Below the pieces are notes generated by a model. It was not told the origin of the DNA. It saw only the letters and a list, made by a program, of their open reading frames with translations, and did no database searches. Source: an uncultured Lachnospiraceae bacterium (GTDB lineage Bacteria; Bacillota; Clostridia; Lachnospirales; Lachnospiraceae). Taken from it: a DNA stretch of 32,635 nt. This document shows, piece after piece, positions 23,210 to 31,065 of the stretch (position 1 is the first letter of the stretch; each line of letters opens with the position of its first letter). The translations under genes were made by a program, and so were the position numbers. The stretch spans positions 1 through 32,635 of the forward strand of contig CAJTYJ010000020.1 of NCBI GenBank assembly GCA_910583895.1. Direction: 5' to 3'.

Positions 23210-23238
23210 ATTATAGCATATGATAATTTCTGTTACAA
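23210..23238 (-). promoter_or_regulatory. Promoter of the antisense RNA
   Basis: On the minus strand TTGTAA (23233-23238), 17-bp spacer, TATAAT (23210-23215): a perfect -10 with a 4/6 -35. No open reading frame of note follows it leftward, only the hairpin, which points to a small RNA. Confidence 0.75.
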
Positions 23239-23283
23239 GATACATTTTTTCCAAAAAAATCAAAACACTCAATTTGTTTAGAA

Positions 23284-23309
23284 TAAAAAGTGGGGATTAC
23301 CCCCTTTTT
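23284..23309 (-). terminator. Terminator of rsmG overlapping its stop codon
   Basis: On the minus strand AAAAAGGGGG and CCCC-A-CTTTTT form a hairpin around the loop TAAT, which contains the rsmG stop codon; the stem ends in a T-run continuing ATTC. The A-run before it makes it usable in both directions. Confidence 0.7.
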
Positions 23310-24046
23310 AACGGCTTCTTACTTGCCATCCCGGCTTTTCTTGGATATTTAGCAGGTGTCAGATCACACTTTTCAACTACAAACAAATTGCGAAACAAAT
23401 CCGAATCAGGAAGCGTAAAAGAAACCTGTTCCCCGATTCTTCCGCCTAATAACTGAATCGCATACTCAGCATCTTTCATCTCTTCTACGATCTTCTCAGA
23501 CTTATAGGAGATAAACTTTCCGCCAACCTTAACATATGGAAGACAATATTCCGAAAGAACAGACAGATTGGCTACCGCCCTTGATACACACAGATCATAC
23601 TGCTCTCTCAACTGACCAGGTTTTGCAAAATCCTCCGCTCTTCCATGAATTACATTAATATCACTCAAATCAAGCTCTTCTATTACTTCCTTTAAAAAAT
23701 CAACCCGCTTATTCAAAGAATCCATCAAAGTCACCTTCAAGTGCGGAAAAGCAATCTTAAGTGGAATTCCCGGAAAACCACCTCCTGTTCCGATATCAAT
23801 AACAGAAATCGGGAGATTATCTCTACTGTCATAAGCCTTCACAAGAGAAAGACTGTCGATAAAATGTTTCTTCATAACCTCATCAAATTCCGTAATAGCA
23901 GTTAAATTCATAACCTTATTTTTCTCTATCAGCATTTCATAATAAATAAGAAACTGCTCAATCTGAGAATCGGACAATATGATATGAAGTTCCTCCAAAT
24001 CCTTATGAAACTGTCTAAGATCGTACTTTTGTAAAATATCAGCCAT
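23297..24046 (-). CDS. rsmG: 16S rRNA (guanine-527-N7)-methyltransferase
   Basis: 249-residue RsmG (GidB), which methylates G527 of 16S rRNA using S-adenosylmethionine. Seen: the N-terminal helical part DSQIEQFLIYYEMLIEKNKV, NLTAITEFDEVMKKHFIDSL, the SAM-binding loop VIDIGTGGGFPGIPLKIAFP, and HGRAEDF and CVSRAVANLSVLSEYCLPYV. Normal length. ATG 24046 has GGGAGAA upstream. Follows mnmG by 80 nt in the conserved mnmE-mnmG-rsmG order. Normally parA or noc would follow; here the accessory region intervenes. Confidence 0.97.
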   Translation of the reverse strand: MADILQKYDLRQFHKDLEELHIILSDSQIEQFLIYYEMLIEKNKVMNLTAITEFDEVMKKHFIDSLSLVKAYDSRDNLPISVIDIGTGGGFPGIPLKIAFPHLKVTLMDSLNKRVDFLKEVIEELDLSDINVIHGRAEDFAKPGQLREQYDLCVSRAVANLSVLSEYCLPYVKVGGKFISYKSEKIVEEMKDAEYAIQLLGGRIGEQVSFTLPDSDLFRNLFVVEKCDLTPAKYPRKAGMASKKPLKRG

Positions 24047-24126
24047 CTTCTATTCTCCCAGAAATAATGTAATAACATTTATATAGCATTTTTTACATAT
24101 ACAGGTATGAATTGATTCATGTTGTC

Positions 24127-26061
24127 TCACACTCTATGATAATGCTCCAAATAGATCAATAACACAGAAATATCAGCCGGCGAAACTCCGGAAATCCTCG
24201 AAGCCTGTCCTACCGAAACAGGCTTATAAGCGATCAGTTTCTGTCTCGCCTCCAGCCGCAATGAACTGATATCATTATAATCCAGATCAGCCGGAATCTT
24301 TTTCTTCTCCATTTTCTTATACTGCTCTACCTGACGCATCTGCCTTTCGATATAGCCTTCATACTTCACTTCAATCTCTACCTGTTCTATCACATCATCA
24401 GGGAGAGGCGTACGTTTCGGATCGATTTCTGCCAGTTTTTCATAGCTGAGCTCAGGACGGCACATAAGTTCCGCCAGATTTGTACCTGTCTTTAAGAGAG
24501 CACTTCCATGGGCAGTCAAAAATTCCTGATTCTCCTTAGCCGCACCGATAACAGTATTTTTCAGACGGTTAATTTCCTCTTCTATCATTTTTTTCTTGTG
24601 CAGTGTCTTCGTGTAGATCTCCTCAGAAACCAATCCCACCTCATAACCGATCCGGCGAAGACGCAGGTCGGCATTATCCTGACGCAATAACAGTCGATAT
24701 TCTGCTCTTGATGTCATCATACGGTACGGCTCAAAGTTTTCTTTCGTCACCAGATCATCAATCAACACCCCTATATATGCCTGAGAACGATCAATAACAA
24801 CCGGTTGTTTTCCAAAAATTGTAAGAGAAGCATTTATCCCCGCTATCAACCCCTGGGCAGCCGCCTCCTCATATCCACTGCTTCCGTTAAACTGTCCGCA
24901 GCTGAACAATCCTTTAATATCTTTAAATTCCAAAGTAGGATACAACTGTTTTGGATTGATACAGTCATATTCGATCGCATAGGCATTTCTCACGATCTTA
25001 CAATGTTCCAGACCGGGTACAGTGCGGTACATTGCAAGCTGCACATCTTCCGGAAGAGAGGATGACATACCCCCTACATACATTTCACTGGTATGAATTC
25101 CCTCCGGTTCAATAAAAACCTGATGCCTTTCCTTATCGGAAAACTTTACCACCTTATCTTCAATAGAAGGACAGTACCTGGGGCCTGTTCCCTCGATAAT
25201 CCCCGCATAAATCGGTGATCTGTCCAGATTTGACCTTATAATATCATGTGTTTTTTCATTCGTATAAGTCAGCCAGCAGGAAACTTGGTCGATCTGTACA
25301 TCTTCCGGATCTGTGGAAAAAGAAAAAGGAATCACTTTCTCGTCTCCAAACTGCTCTTCCATCTTACTGTAATCAATCGAATTGCCATCCATTCTGGCCG
25401 GCGTACCGGTTTTGAATCTTCTCATCTCTATGCCAAGACTTTCAAGAGATTCTGTCAGATGATCAGCAGCCTGCAGGCCATTCGGTCCCGTATAGGTAAT
25501 GGCCTCCCCACACAGACATCTCGCTTTTAAGTAGGTTCCGGTACACAAGATAACAGCTTTACACTCATAAACAGCACCCGTAAAAGTCATAACACCAGTT
25601 ATTTTCTTAGTAGCAATACATTCTTCACCTGAATAACAGTTGTAATCTTCTGTTAAGATCTTACAGATCTCCGCCTGCTTAATCGTAAGATTCTCTTGAT
25701 TTTCCAAAACCTTACGCATTTCTCTGGAGTACTCTGCTTTATCTGCCTGCGCACGAAGAGAATGCACGGCAGGGCCTTTTGACCTGTTTAGCATTTTCGA
25801 CTGGATAAAAGTCTTATCAATATTTTTGCCCATCTCTCCACCCAGAGCATCAATCTCACGGACCAGATGCCCTTTTGAAGTTCCTCCGATATTAGGATTA
25901 CAGGGCATTAAAGCAATACTGTCCACACTGACCGTAAAGATCACCGTCTTTAATCCCAGTCTTGCACACGCAAGCGCCGCTTCACATCCCGCATGTCCCG
26001 CTCCGACTACACATACATCTACTTTTTCCTGTACATAAGATTTATCAAACATCTTTGGCAT
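24127..26061 (-). CDS. mnmG: tRNA uridine-5-carboxymethylaminomethyl modification enzyme MnmG
   Basis: 644-residue FAD enzyme that, with MnmE, modifies U34 of certain tRNAs. The N-terminal FAD-binding fold reads VCVVGAGHAGCEAALACARL (about residues 17-36). Typical motifs are MPCNPNIGGTSKGHLVREID, RSKGPAVHSLRAQADK, LCTGTYLKA, FKTGTPARMD and GLFSCGQFNGSSGYEEAAAQ. The helical C-terminal domain binds MnmE/tRNA and ends VSPADISVLLIYLEHYHRV. Full length. ATG 26061 has GAGGACAC upstream and lies 14 nt after the mnmE stop, so the two are co-transcribed. Confidence 0.98.
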   Translation of the reverse strand: MPKMFDKSYVQEKVDVCVVGAGHAGCEAALACARLGLKTVIFTVSVDSIALMPCNPNIGGTSKGHLVREIDALGGEMGKNIDKTFIQSKMLNRSKGPAVHSLRAQADKAEYSREMRKVLENQENLTIKQAEICKILTEDYNCYSGEECIATKKITGVMTFTGAVYECKAVILCTGTYLKARCLCGEAITYTGPNGLQAADHLTESLESLGIEMRRFKTGTPARMDGNSIDYSKMEEQFGDEKVIPFSFSTDPEDVQIDQVSCWLTYTNEKTHDIIRSNLDRSPIYAGIIEGTGPRYCPSIEDKVVKFSDKERHQVFIEPEGIHTSEMYVGGMSSSLPEDVQLAMYRTVPGLEHCKIVRNAYAIEYDCINPKQLYPTLEFKDIKGLFSCGQFNGSSGYEEAAAQGLIAGINASLTIFGKQPVVIDRSQAYIGVLIDDLVTKENFEPYRMMTSRAEYRLLLRQDNADLRLRRIGYEVGLVSEEIYTKTLHKKKMIEEEINRLKNTVIGAAKENQEFLTAHGSALLKTGTNLAELMCRPELSYEKLAEIDPKRTPLPDDVIEQVEIEVKYEGYIERQMRQVEQYKKMEKKKIPADLDYNDISSLRLEARQKLIAYKPVSVGQASRISGVSPADISVLLIYLEHYHRV

Positions 26062-26075
26062 ATTGTGTCCTCTAT

Positions 26076-27497
26076 TTATTTACCCATACAAAATTTAGAG
26101 AAAATCTCATTCACAAGATCATCTCCCACTTCTTCTCCGATAATGCGTCCAAGCGATGCATATGCACTCATCAGATCAATAGAATAAAAATCTTCCGGCA
26201 TATCCATTTCCAGACTTTTCTCAACCTGATTCATACTGTCAAGAGCTTCCCTGATCGCCTCTTTATGGCGCATATTCGTGATATACACCTGATCATTATA
26301 CAATATTTTCCCGTGAAAGAACATTTCTCTGATCAAATCCATAACTTCTTCCATACCGGAATCCATTCTGGCAGATGTCTTGACAATTTTCACTTTTTCA
26401 CAAAGGGCAGCGCATGTATTCCTGATTTCTTTTAAAATCTCATCTTCACATACGACTTCTTCAAGGTCCGACTTATTCAGCAATACGATCGTATTCTTAT
26501 CCCGTATCATACGCATGATATCCCGATCGTTTTCATCCAGTGGAAGGGAAGAATCCACCACGTAAAGGATCAGATCCGCATCTGCAGAAATCTTTCTCGC
26601 TCTCTCCACACCAATCTTTTCCACCACATCCTGTGTATTGCGGATACCGGCAGTATCGACGATATTTAAAGTAATACCACCAAGAGAAATAACTTCTTCC
26701 AGCGTATCTCTGGTTGTTCCCGCGATATCTGTCACGATCGCTTTCTCTTCTCCTACCATCAGATTCAAAATAGAAGATTTACCCGCATTCGGTTTTCCCA
26801 CGATCACTGTATTAATACCCTCCCGCAGCATTCTCCCGTCATCTGCAGAATGAAGCAGAGCGCGCAGCTCACTGCTGACAGATTCTGTTTTTTCTGACAG
26901 TCTGTCATGGTAACCGTCCAGACTGATATGTTCCGGGTCATCCAGAGCAGATTCTATATAAGCGATTTCATACAGGATATTTTCCCTGAGTTTTCTTATT
27001 TTATCGGATACGGAACCTTTTAGCTGCTTTACAGAGGACTGCAGGGCAAATTCATTTCCGGCATGGATGATATCCATAACGGCTTCCGCTTTGGACAGAT
27101 CGATTCTTCCATTTAAAAAGGCCCTCTTCGTAAATTCTCCAGGCTCGGCAATCCTTGCCCCCGATTTTATAACAGTATCCAGAATCTTTCTCATCATAAG
27201 AATACCGCCATGACAATTGATCTCCACCGTATCTTCCGTCGTATAACTGCGGGGAGCCTTCATCACCGTGACCATAACCTCATCTATGATCGTTTCATTC
27301 TCTTCTGTTATATTGATATCTACTATAAATCCATAGTGTATCGTATGAGTGGCATACTTTGTCAACACTCTCTCATTCTTTTTATTTCTGTATATTTTAT
27401 CAACGACTGTAAACGCCTGATCACCGCTGACACGTATGATGCCGATTCCGGAATCAGACATGGCTGTCGCGATCGCCGCGATCGTATCTGTTTTCAT
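26076..27497 (-). CDS. mnmE: tRNA modification GTPase MnmE
   Basis: 473-residue MnmE (TrmE). The N-terminal formyl-tetrahydrofolate-binding domain includes DTIAAIATAMSDSGIGIIRV. The helical domain is interrupted by a G domain with G1 GKPNAGKSS (234-242), G2 GTTRDT, G3 DTAGI (281-285) and G4 NKSD. The C-terminus is the conserved C-x-G-K, here CMGK, with the catalytic Cys470. All elements are intact. ATG 27497 has GAGG about 11 nt upstream. Partner of mnmG immediately downstream. Confidence 0.98.
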   Translation of the reverse strand: MKTDTIAAIATAMSDSGIGIIRVSGDQAFTVVDKIYRNKKNERVLTKYATHTIHYGFIVDINITEENETIIDEVMVTVMKAPRSYTTEDTVEINCHGGILMMRKILDTVIKSGARIAEPGEFTKRAFLNGRIDLSKAEAVMDIIHAGNEFALQSSVKQLKGSVSDKIRKLRENILYEIAYIESALDDPEHISLDGYHDRLSEKTESVSSELRALLHSADDGRMLREGINTVIVGKPNAGKSSILNLMVGEEKAIVTDIAGTTRDTLEEVISLGGITLNIVDTAGIRNTQDVVEKIGVERARKISADADLILYVVDSSLPLDENDRDIMRMIRDKNTIVLLNKSDLEEVVCEDEILKEIRNTCAALCEKVKIVKTSARMDSGMEEVMDLIREMFFHGKILYNDQVYITNMRHKEAIREALDSMNQVEKSLEMDMPEDFYSIDLMSAYASLGRIIGEEVGDDLVNEIFSKFCMGK

Positions 27498-27543
27498 ATT
27501 TCTTATAACCTCATTCTATATAAAATTAAAATTAATCGACTTT

Positions 27544-27582
27544 CGCCAGACGGCAGGCTGAGCATGATGGATGTTTACTATA
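27544..27582 (-). repeat. Repeat B, copy 2
   Basis: On the minus strand TATAGTAAACATCC then ATCATGCTCAGCCTGCCG, matching the copies at 13124 and 30351. Lies in the gap between jag and mnmE, next to the terminator at 27592. Confidence 0.65.
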
Positions 27583-27591
27583 ATATATACT

Positions 27592-27626
27592 AAAAACGGC
27601 AAGATTGAAATATCCTGCCGTTTTTT
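27592..27626 (-). terminator. Terminator after jag
   Basis: AAAAACGGCA (27592-27601) pairs with TGCCGTTTTT (27616-27625), giving a hairpin with T-run in both directions. It ends the yidC-jag transcript, so mnmE probably has its own promoter in the following 90 nt. Confidence 0.85.
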
Positions 27627-27639
27627 AACTTATTTAATA

Positions 27640-28278
27640 TTATCTGTTTCTGTCATACTTCTTTAAAACAACCACCACATGTCTGAACGGCTCATCCCCT
27701 TCGCTGTGTGTTGTAACATACTTATCATTCTGGAGTGCGGAATGTATGATCCTTCTCTCGTAAGGATTCATCGGCTCCAAAGATACCGGTCTCTTCGTCC
27801 TCTTAACCTTATAGGAAATATTCTTTGCCAGATTCTCAAGGGTTTCTTTCCTTCTCTGACGGTAATTCTCGGTATCTACCTTAACTCTGATATAATTCTC
27901 AACATTCTTATTCACTACCAGCGATACAAGGTACTGCAGGGAATCCAGTGTCTGCCCTCTCTTACCGATCAGCACACCCATATCGTCACCGCTCAATTCG
28001 ATTTCCATGGAATTCTCGATCTCGTCATATTTTACATCCACAACAACTGTCATATCCATGGCTTCGAAAACATCTTTCAGGAAATCCCTGGCGGTATCCT
28101 GTATGGAAGATTTCACTCTCGCCTTGATAATGGCCGGCTTCGCGCCTATTCCCAGAAATCCGGAGGAACCTTCTTCTACAACTTCATATTCCAGTTTGTC
28201 ACTGGTCACGGTAAATTTCTGACACGCTTCCGTGATCGCATCGTTCACTGTCTTTGCGGATATTTCAATAAATTCCAT
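27640..28278 (-). CDS. jag: RNA-binding protein Jag (KhpB)
   Basis: 212-residue Jag/KhpB, an RNA-binding protein linked to YidC genes and to cell elongation and division in Gram-positives. The Jag_N domain (about 1-55) reads EFIEISAKTVNDAITEACQK and SSGFLGIGAKPA. The KH domain (about 85-140) has GVLIGKRGQTLDSLQYLVSL. The C-terminal R3H domain has NPYERRIIHSALQN and HVVVVLKKY. An in-frame ATG at 28296 exists, but the GGAGG between the two ATGs shows that the ATG at 28278 is the start. Conserved position downstream of yidC. Confidence 0.95.
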   Translation of the reverse strand: MEFIEISAKTVNDAITEACQKFTVTSDKLEYEVVEEGSSGFLGIGAKPAIIKARVKSSIQDTARDFLKDVFEAMDMTVVVDVKYDEIENSMEIELSGDDMGVLIGKRGQTLDSLQYLVSLVVNKNVENYIRVKVDTENYRQRRKETLENLAKNISYKVKRTKRPVSLEPMNPYERRIIHSALQNDKYVTTHSEGDEPFRHVVVVLKKYDRNR

Positions 28279-28314
28279 AAATACTAAATCCTCCATTCCT
28301 ACACAAAATCAATC

Positions 28315-28349
28315 TATAGTTAACGACATTAGAAATTTCGTTTACTATA
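28315..28349 (+). repeat. Repeat A, copy 3 (complete, 35 bp)
   Basis: Terminal arms TATAGTTAAC and GTTTACTATA around a centre with TTAGAAATTTC. It differs from copy 2 (6528-6562) at only two positions and lies between jag and yidC, within the transcript. Confidence 0.8.
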
Positions 28350-28365
28350 ACATATCACACCAATG

Positions 28366-29676
28366 CTACTTATTATTCTTCTCGTTATACTGCTTCACCA
28401 TGTTAGCCTTGGACATCATACTTCCGGGTTTGGCATTTTTGTTATAATACTCTGTGGATTTCCTCACTGCTTCTTCCTTCTCCTCAGCTGTCATGGAAGG
28501 AGTGGACGACGCTTTGGCAGCAGTGCTTACCTTCTTCGTATTCATATTGGCGTAAGCTGCCATCTGTTCGGCTTTTACACCTGCTTTTTCCATTTTCTTC
28601 TTAGCCTTAACTTCATTCTTCTTAATGATCTCGTCCAGATCCAGCTTATCAATATGCTTATTGATCACAACCTGCTGGATACTTCTCACGACAGCACCGG
28701 CTACCCAGTAAAGACCAAGACCTGCAGGCAACGTATAACAGAAAATAGCAGACATGATGGGCATCATCATATTCATTGTCTTCATGGACTGCATCATGGT
28801 ATTCTGTGTATCGTTCTTATTGTCCGACTGGGTCTCCTGCTGCGGCATCAGCTTCAAATTGATCCACTGGGTCACAGCAGACAGAACAGGAATCGAGACG
28901 GCCGCCAATACCATCAGATAAGAACCTGCGCTGATAGCCTCTTTCATAATATAGGAAGGCGAATTACCGATATTCAATCCCAGAAAGTTATTATACTGGT
29001 TCAATAACCCAAGCGTATGATCCACATCTTCCGACAGATTCGGAAATTTATCTTTGATGCTGAGCCATTCCGCCGTCGATGACTTGTTCAGCACATCAAT
29101 AAAAGTATTCTGCACGTAAGTAGTGACACCGTTTATAAAAGACTCATTCTCAAACTGTTTGCCAAAATAACCGGCCTGAGAAAATGTTTTGATAAATTCC
29201 GTGCTCCCGGCCTGTGCGATCAGGTTGTCCACCAGAGGAAAGAAGGCTTCTTTGATCTTATCTACATAAGCGGGCATATTGTTGATGACCCGGTAGAGAG
29301 CAAACAGAATCGGCATCTGGATGATCAGCTGCAGACAGTTACCGGTGGGCGAAACGCCGTACTTCGCATAAATGGCTTTCGTCTCCATATTCATTGCCAT
29401 CATGGCATCATTGTCTTTCCTGTTCTTATACTTGGCCTGAACAGCCTGCAGTTCCGGATTCATCTTCGCAGATAATTTGGAGAACTTCTGCTGCTTGATC
29501 GTGAGCGGCATCATAAGAAGATACATTACGATCGTAAACAAAATAATAGCAAGTCCAATATTAGGGATACCAATCTTATCAATGACAAAGAAGATACCCT
29601 CCATAATATAACCCAGAAGCTTTGCGATGGGACCGAGTATCTTACCGGGATCCTGGGTTAACAAAATATTTGACAC
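28366..29676 (-). CDS. yidC: Membrane protein insertase YidC/Oxa1
   Basis: 436-residue YidC-family insertase that folds and inserts membrane proteins alone or with Sec. Contains a first membrane segment (NIGLAIILFTIVMYLLMMPL), the basic cytoplasmic loop KQQKFSKLSAKMNPELQAVQ, and LQLIIQMPILFALYRVINNM. A long extracellular insertion (about 165-255) follows, then three further segments including LPAGLGLYWVAGAVVRSIQQ. The tail is charged and Lys-rich. There is no lipobox, unlike SpoIIIJ. The GTG at 29676 is chosen because GGAGG lies 10 nt upstream. Sits between yidD and jag, as usual. Confidence 0.96.
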   Translation of the reverse strand: MSNILLTQDPGKILGPIAKLLGYIMEGIFFVIDKIGIPNIGLAIILFTIVMYLLMMPLTIKQQKFSKLSAKMNPELQAVQAKYKNRKDNDAMMAMNMETKAIYAKYGVSPTGNCLQLIIQMPILFALYRVINNMPAYVDKIKEAFFPLVDNLIAQAGSTEFIKTFSQAGYFGKQFENESFINGVTTYVQNTFIDVLNKSSTAEWLSIKDKFPNLSEDVDHTLGLLNQYNNFLGLNIGNSPSYIMKEAISAGSYLMVLAAVSIPVLSAVTQWINLKLMPQQETQSDNKNDTQNTMMQSMKTMNMMMPIMSAIFCYTLPAGLGLYWVAGAVVRSIQQVVINKHIDKLDLDEIIKKNEVKAKKKMEKAGVKAEQMAAYANMNTKKVSTAAKASSTPSMTAEEKEEAVRKSTEYYNKNAKPGSMMSKANMVKQYNEKNNK

Positions 29677-29766
29677 TATCGATTTACCTCCTTGAAATCA
29701 TGTTTTCTCAACTGTTTAAATCTTCCTGTTCTTTGAGATATAACAGTTTAGCCTGCGGCTTCCCTG

Positions 29767-29976
29767 TTACGGAACAGGGTCATAACCACCTTTCGAAAAA
29801 GGATTACATCTGCATATTCTCCAAATCGCCATCAATCCGCCCTTAAAAGCGCCGTATTTCTCAACGGCCTCCAGTCCGTATTCGGAACAGCTCGGAAAAT
29901 AAGGACATTTTGTGCTTTTCATCGGAGAAATATAGCTTCTATAGAATTTAATAAGATAAATTAGTAATTTTTTCAT
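29767..29976 (-). CDS. yidD: Membrane protein insertion efficiency factor YidD
   Basis: 69-residue YidD. Typical sequence: LIKFYRSYISPM, CPYFPSCSEYGLEAVEKYGA with its conserved Cys residues, and WRICRCNPFSKGGYDPVP at the end. Full length for the family. It lies 14 nt after rnpA; no clear Shine-Dalgarno precedes the ATG, which suggests coupling to rnpA translation. Aids YidC-dependent insertion. Confidence 0.96.
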   Translation of the reverse strand: MKKLLIYLIKFYRSYISPMKSTKCPYFPSCSEYGLEAVEKYGAFKGGLMAIWRICRCNPFSKGGYDPVP

Positions 29977-29990
29977 ATCAATTTCTAAAT

Positions 29991-30335
29991 CTACACTTCG
30001 TCACAAAGAATGTGATGAAGGCCCGAAAGATGTAATAATGCGCTTTCGATCTCAAAATAACCTACCGAAGCAGCACTTTTTCTTGCAACGACTACTATAT
30101 CTAAACCACTATTAAATATATTCTCGTGTAGCCGGTAACTCTCTCTCACCAGTCTGGCGAACCTGTGCCTTACGACGCTGTTGCCCACCTTCTTACTGGC
30201 GGATATTCCCAGTCTGTTTCGCTGTGTGTTGTTTTTCAATACATACATTACCAGATACTTGTTTGCGTAACTTTTACCATTTCTGTAAACATACTGGAAA
30301 TCATAATTCTTCTTTAAAGATTCTGAAAAAACCAT
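29991..30335 (-). CDS. rnpA: Ribonuclease P protein component
   Basis: 114-residue protein subunit of RNase P, which with its RNA matures tRNA 5' ends. Contains FQYVYRNGKSYANKYLVMYV and the conserved basic stretch GISASKKVGNSVVRHRFARL, followed by VRESYR. The ATG at 30335 is chosen since GGGAGG lies just upstream and the family starts near SESLKKNYDF. A more distal in-frame ATG at 30365 falls inside repeat B copy 3 and is unlikely. Conserved neighbour of rpmH, but separated from it by a terminator. Confidence 0.96.
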   Translation of the reverse strand: MVFSESLKKNYDFQYVYRNGKSYANKYLVMYVLKNNTQRNRLGISASKKVGNSVVRHRFARLVRESYRLHENIFNSGLDIVVVARKSAASVGYFEIESALLHLSGLHHILCDEV

Positions 30336-30350
30336 TTTTCCTCCCAAATC

Positions 30351-30381
30351 TATAGCAAACCCCATTATGCTCAGTCTGCCG
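30351..30381 (+). repeat. Repeat B, copy 3
   Basis: TATAGCAAACCCC then ATTATGCTCAGTCTGCCG; same core as copies at 13124 and 27544. It lies between rnpA and rpmH, directly upstream of the rnpA ribosome-binding site. Confidence 0.6.
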
Positions 30382-30413
30382 CATAATAAATTACAACTTA
30401 CATGAAATCAGGA

Positions 30414-30440
30414 GAAAAAAAGGCCACATAAATGCGGCCT
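30414..30440 (-). terminator. Terminator of rpmH
   Basis: On the minus strand AGGCCGCA and TGTGGCCT form an 8-bp stem (one G-U) around TTTA, followed by TTTTTTT. The stem begins 1-2 nt into the rpmH stop codon. It should end most rpmH transcripts before rnpA. Confidence 0.85.
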
Positions 30441-30573
30441 ATGCTGATAATCTCTTTCTTCCTTTTGCACGTCTTGCAGCCAGAACTTTTCTTCCGCCGG
30501 CAGTACTCATTCTCTTGCGGAATCCGTGAACCTTGGATCTCTGCCTCTTCTTGGGCTGATAAGTCATTTTCAT
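30439..30573 (-). CDS. rpmH: 50S ribosomal protein L34
   Basis: 44-residue ribosomal protein L34. The sequence starts MKMTYQPKKRQRSKVHGFRK and ends RRAKGRKRLSA, rich in Arg and Lys, with the invariant T-x-Q-P and H-G-F-R parts. ATG 30573 has GGAGG 9 nt upstream. First leftward gene from oriC, divergent from dnaA. Has its own consensus promoter at 30655-30683. Confidence 0.98.
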   Translation of the reverse strand: MKMTYQPKKRQRSKVHGFRKRMSTAGGRKVLAARRAKGRKRLSA

Positions 30574-30654
30574 TTCGATGCACCTCCTTCTATGAAACCT
30601 TAATTTATATATAAGGTAGTTTTATTTTACAAATATTTGAAAAACAACATGTTG

Positions 30655-30683
30655 ATTATATATAATTCACCGGGAAACGTCAA
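30655..30683 (-). promoter_or_regulatory. Promoter of rpmH
   Basis: On the minus strand TTGACG (30678-30683), 17-bp spacer, TATAAT (30655-30660). Leader of about 75 nt before rpmH. A near-perfect promoter, as expected for a ribosomal protein gene. Confidence 0.85.
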
Positions 30684-30742
30684 GTAAATAAGCCCATTTT
30701 TTCAATATAAAATAAAAGAAAAAGGCTGAAAAACCATACACA

Positions 30743-31020
30743 ATATCCACAATCATGTGTATAACTTGTGCATAACTCCTTCATAAAATGGACAAGGTCC
30801 TGTTTTTCATTCAAAAATGCGGTGTTCATAATGTTTATATCTGATTTCACAGTTATCCACAGCCTTATTTTGACAGACAAAAAATAATGGATCAATTTGA
30901 CATTCATTTTCAAGTTGCTTTTCTCCATAAACATGAAGATGTGGACAAACCTGTGGATATAAATATTATTTTGTGGACAACTTCATTTGAATTTTTAGAA
31001 TATTTATATTAATATATAGT
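30743..31020. other. oriC: oriC, part 1: DnaA boxes and AT-rich region
   Basis: The rpmH-dnaA gap holds one perfect DnaA box TTATCCACA (30853-30861). Near matches are ATATCCACA (30743), TGTGTATAA (30756), TGTGCATAA (30767), TGTGGACAA (30940 and 30972) and TGTGGATAT (30952). The last three are tightly spaced and border a strongly A/T-rich stretch (30957-31020) that is a good unwinding-element candidate. A possible dnaA promoter starts with TTGAAT at 30987, but the -10 is ambiguous (TAATAT 31010 or TATAGT 31015). Confidence 0.88.
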
Positions 31021-31065
31021 GTAGGAGAGTTTCGACGTAACATAAAAAATGAGGTTTATCAAAAT

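Noticed and set aside
30398..30583. 61-codon minus-strand frame over rpmH
   Set aside because: Out of phase with the true L34 frame (30439-30573), which has the invariant L34 sequence and the ribosome-binding site.
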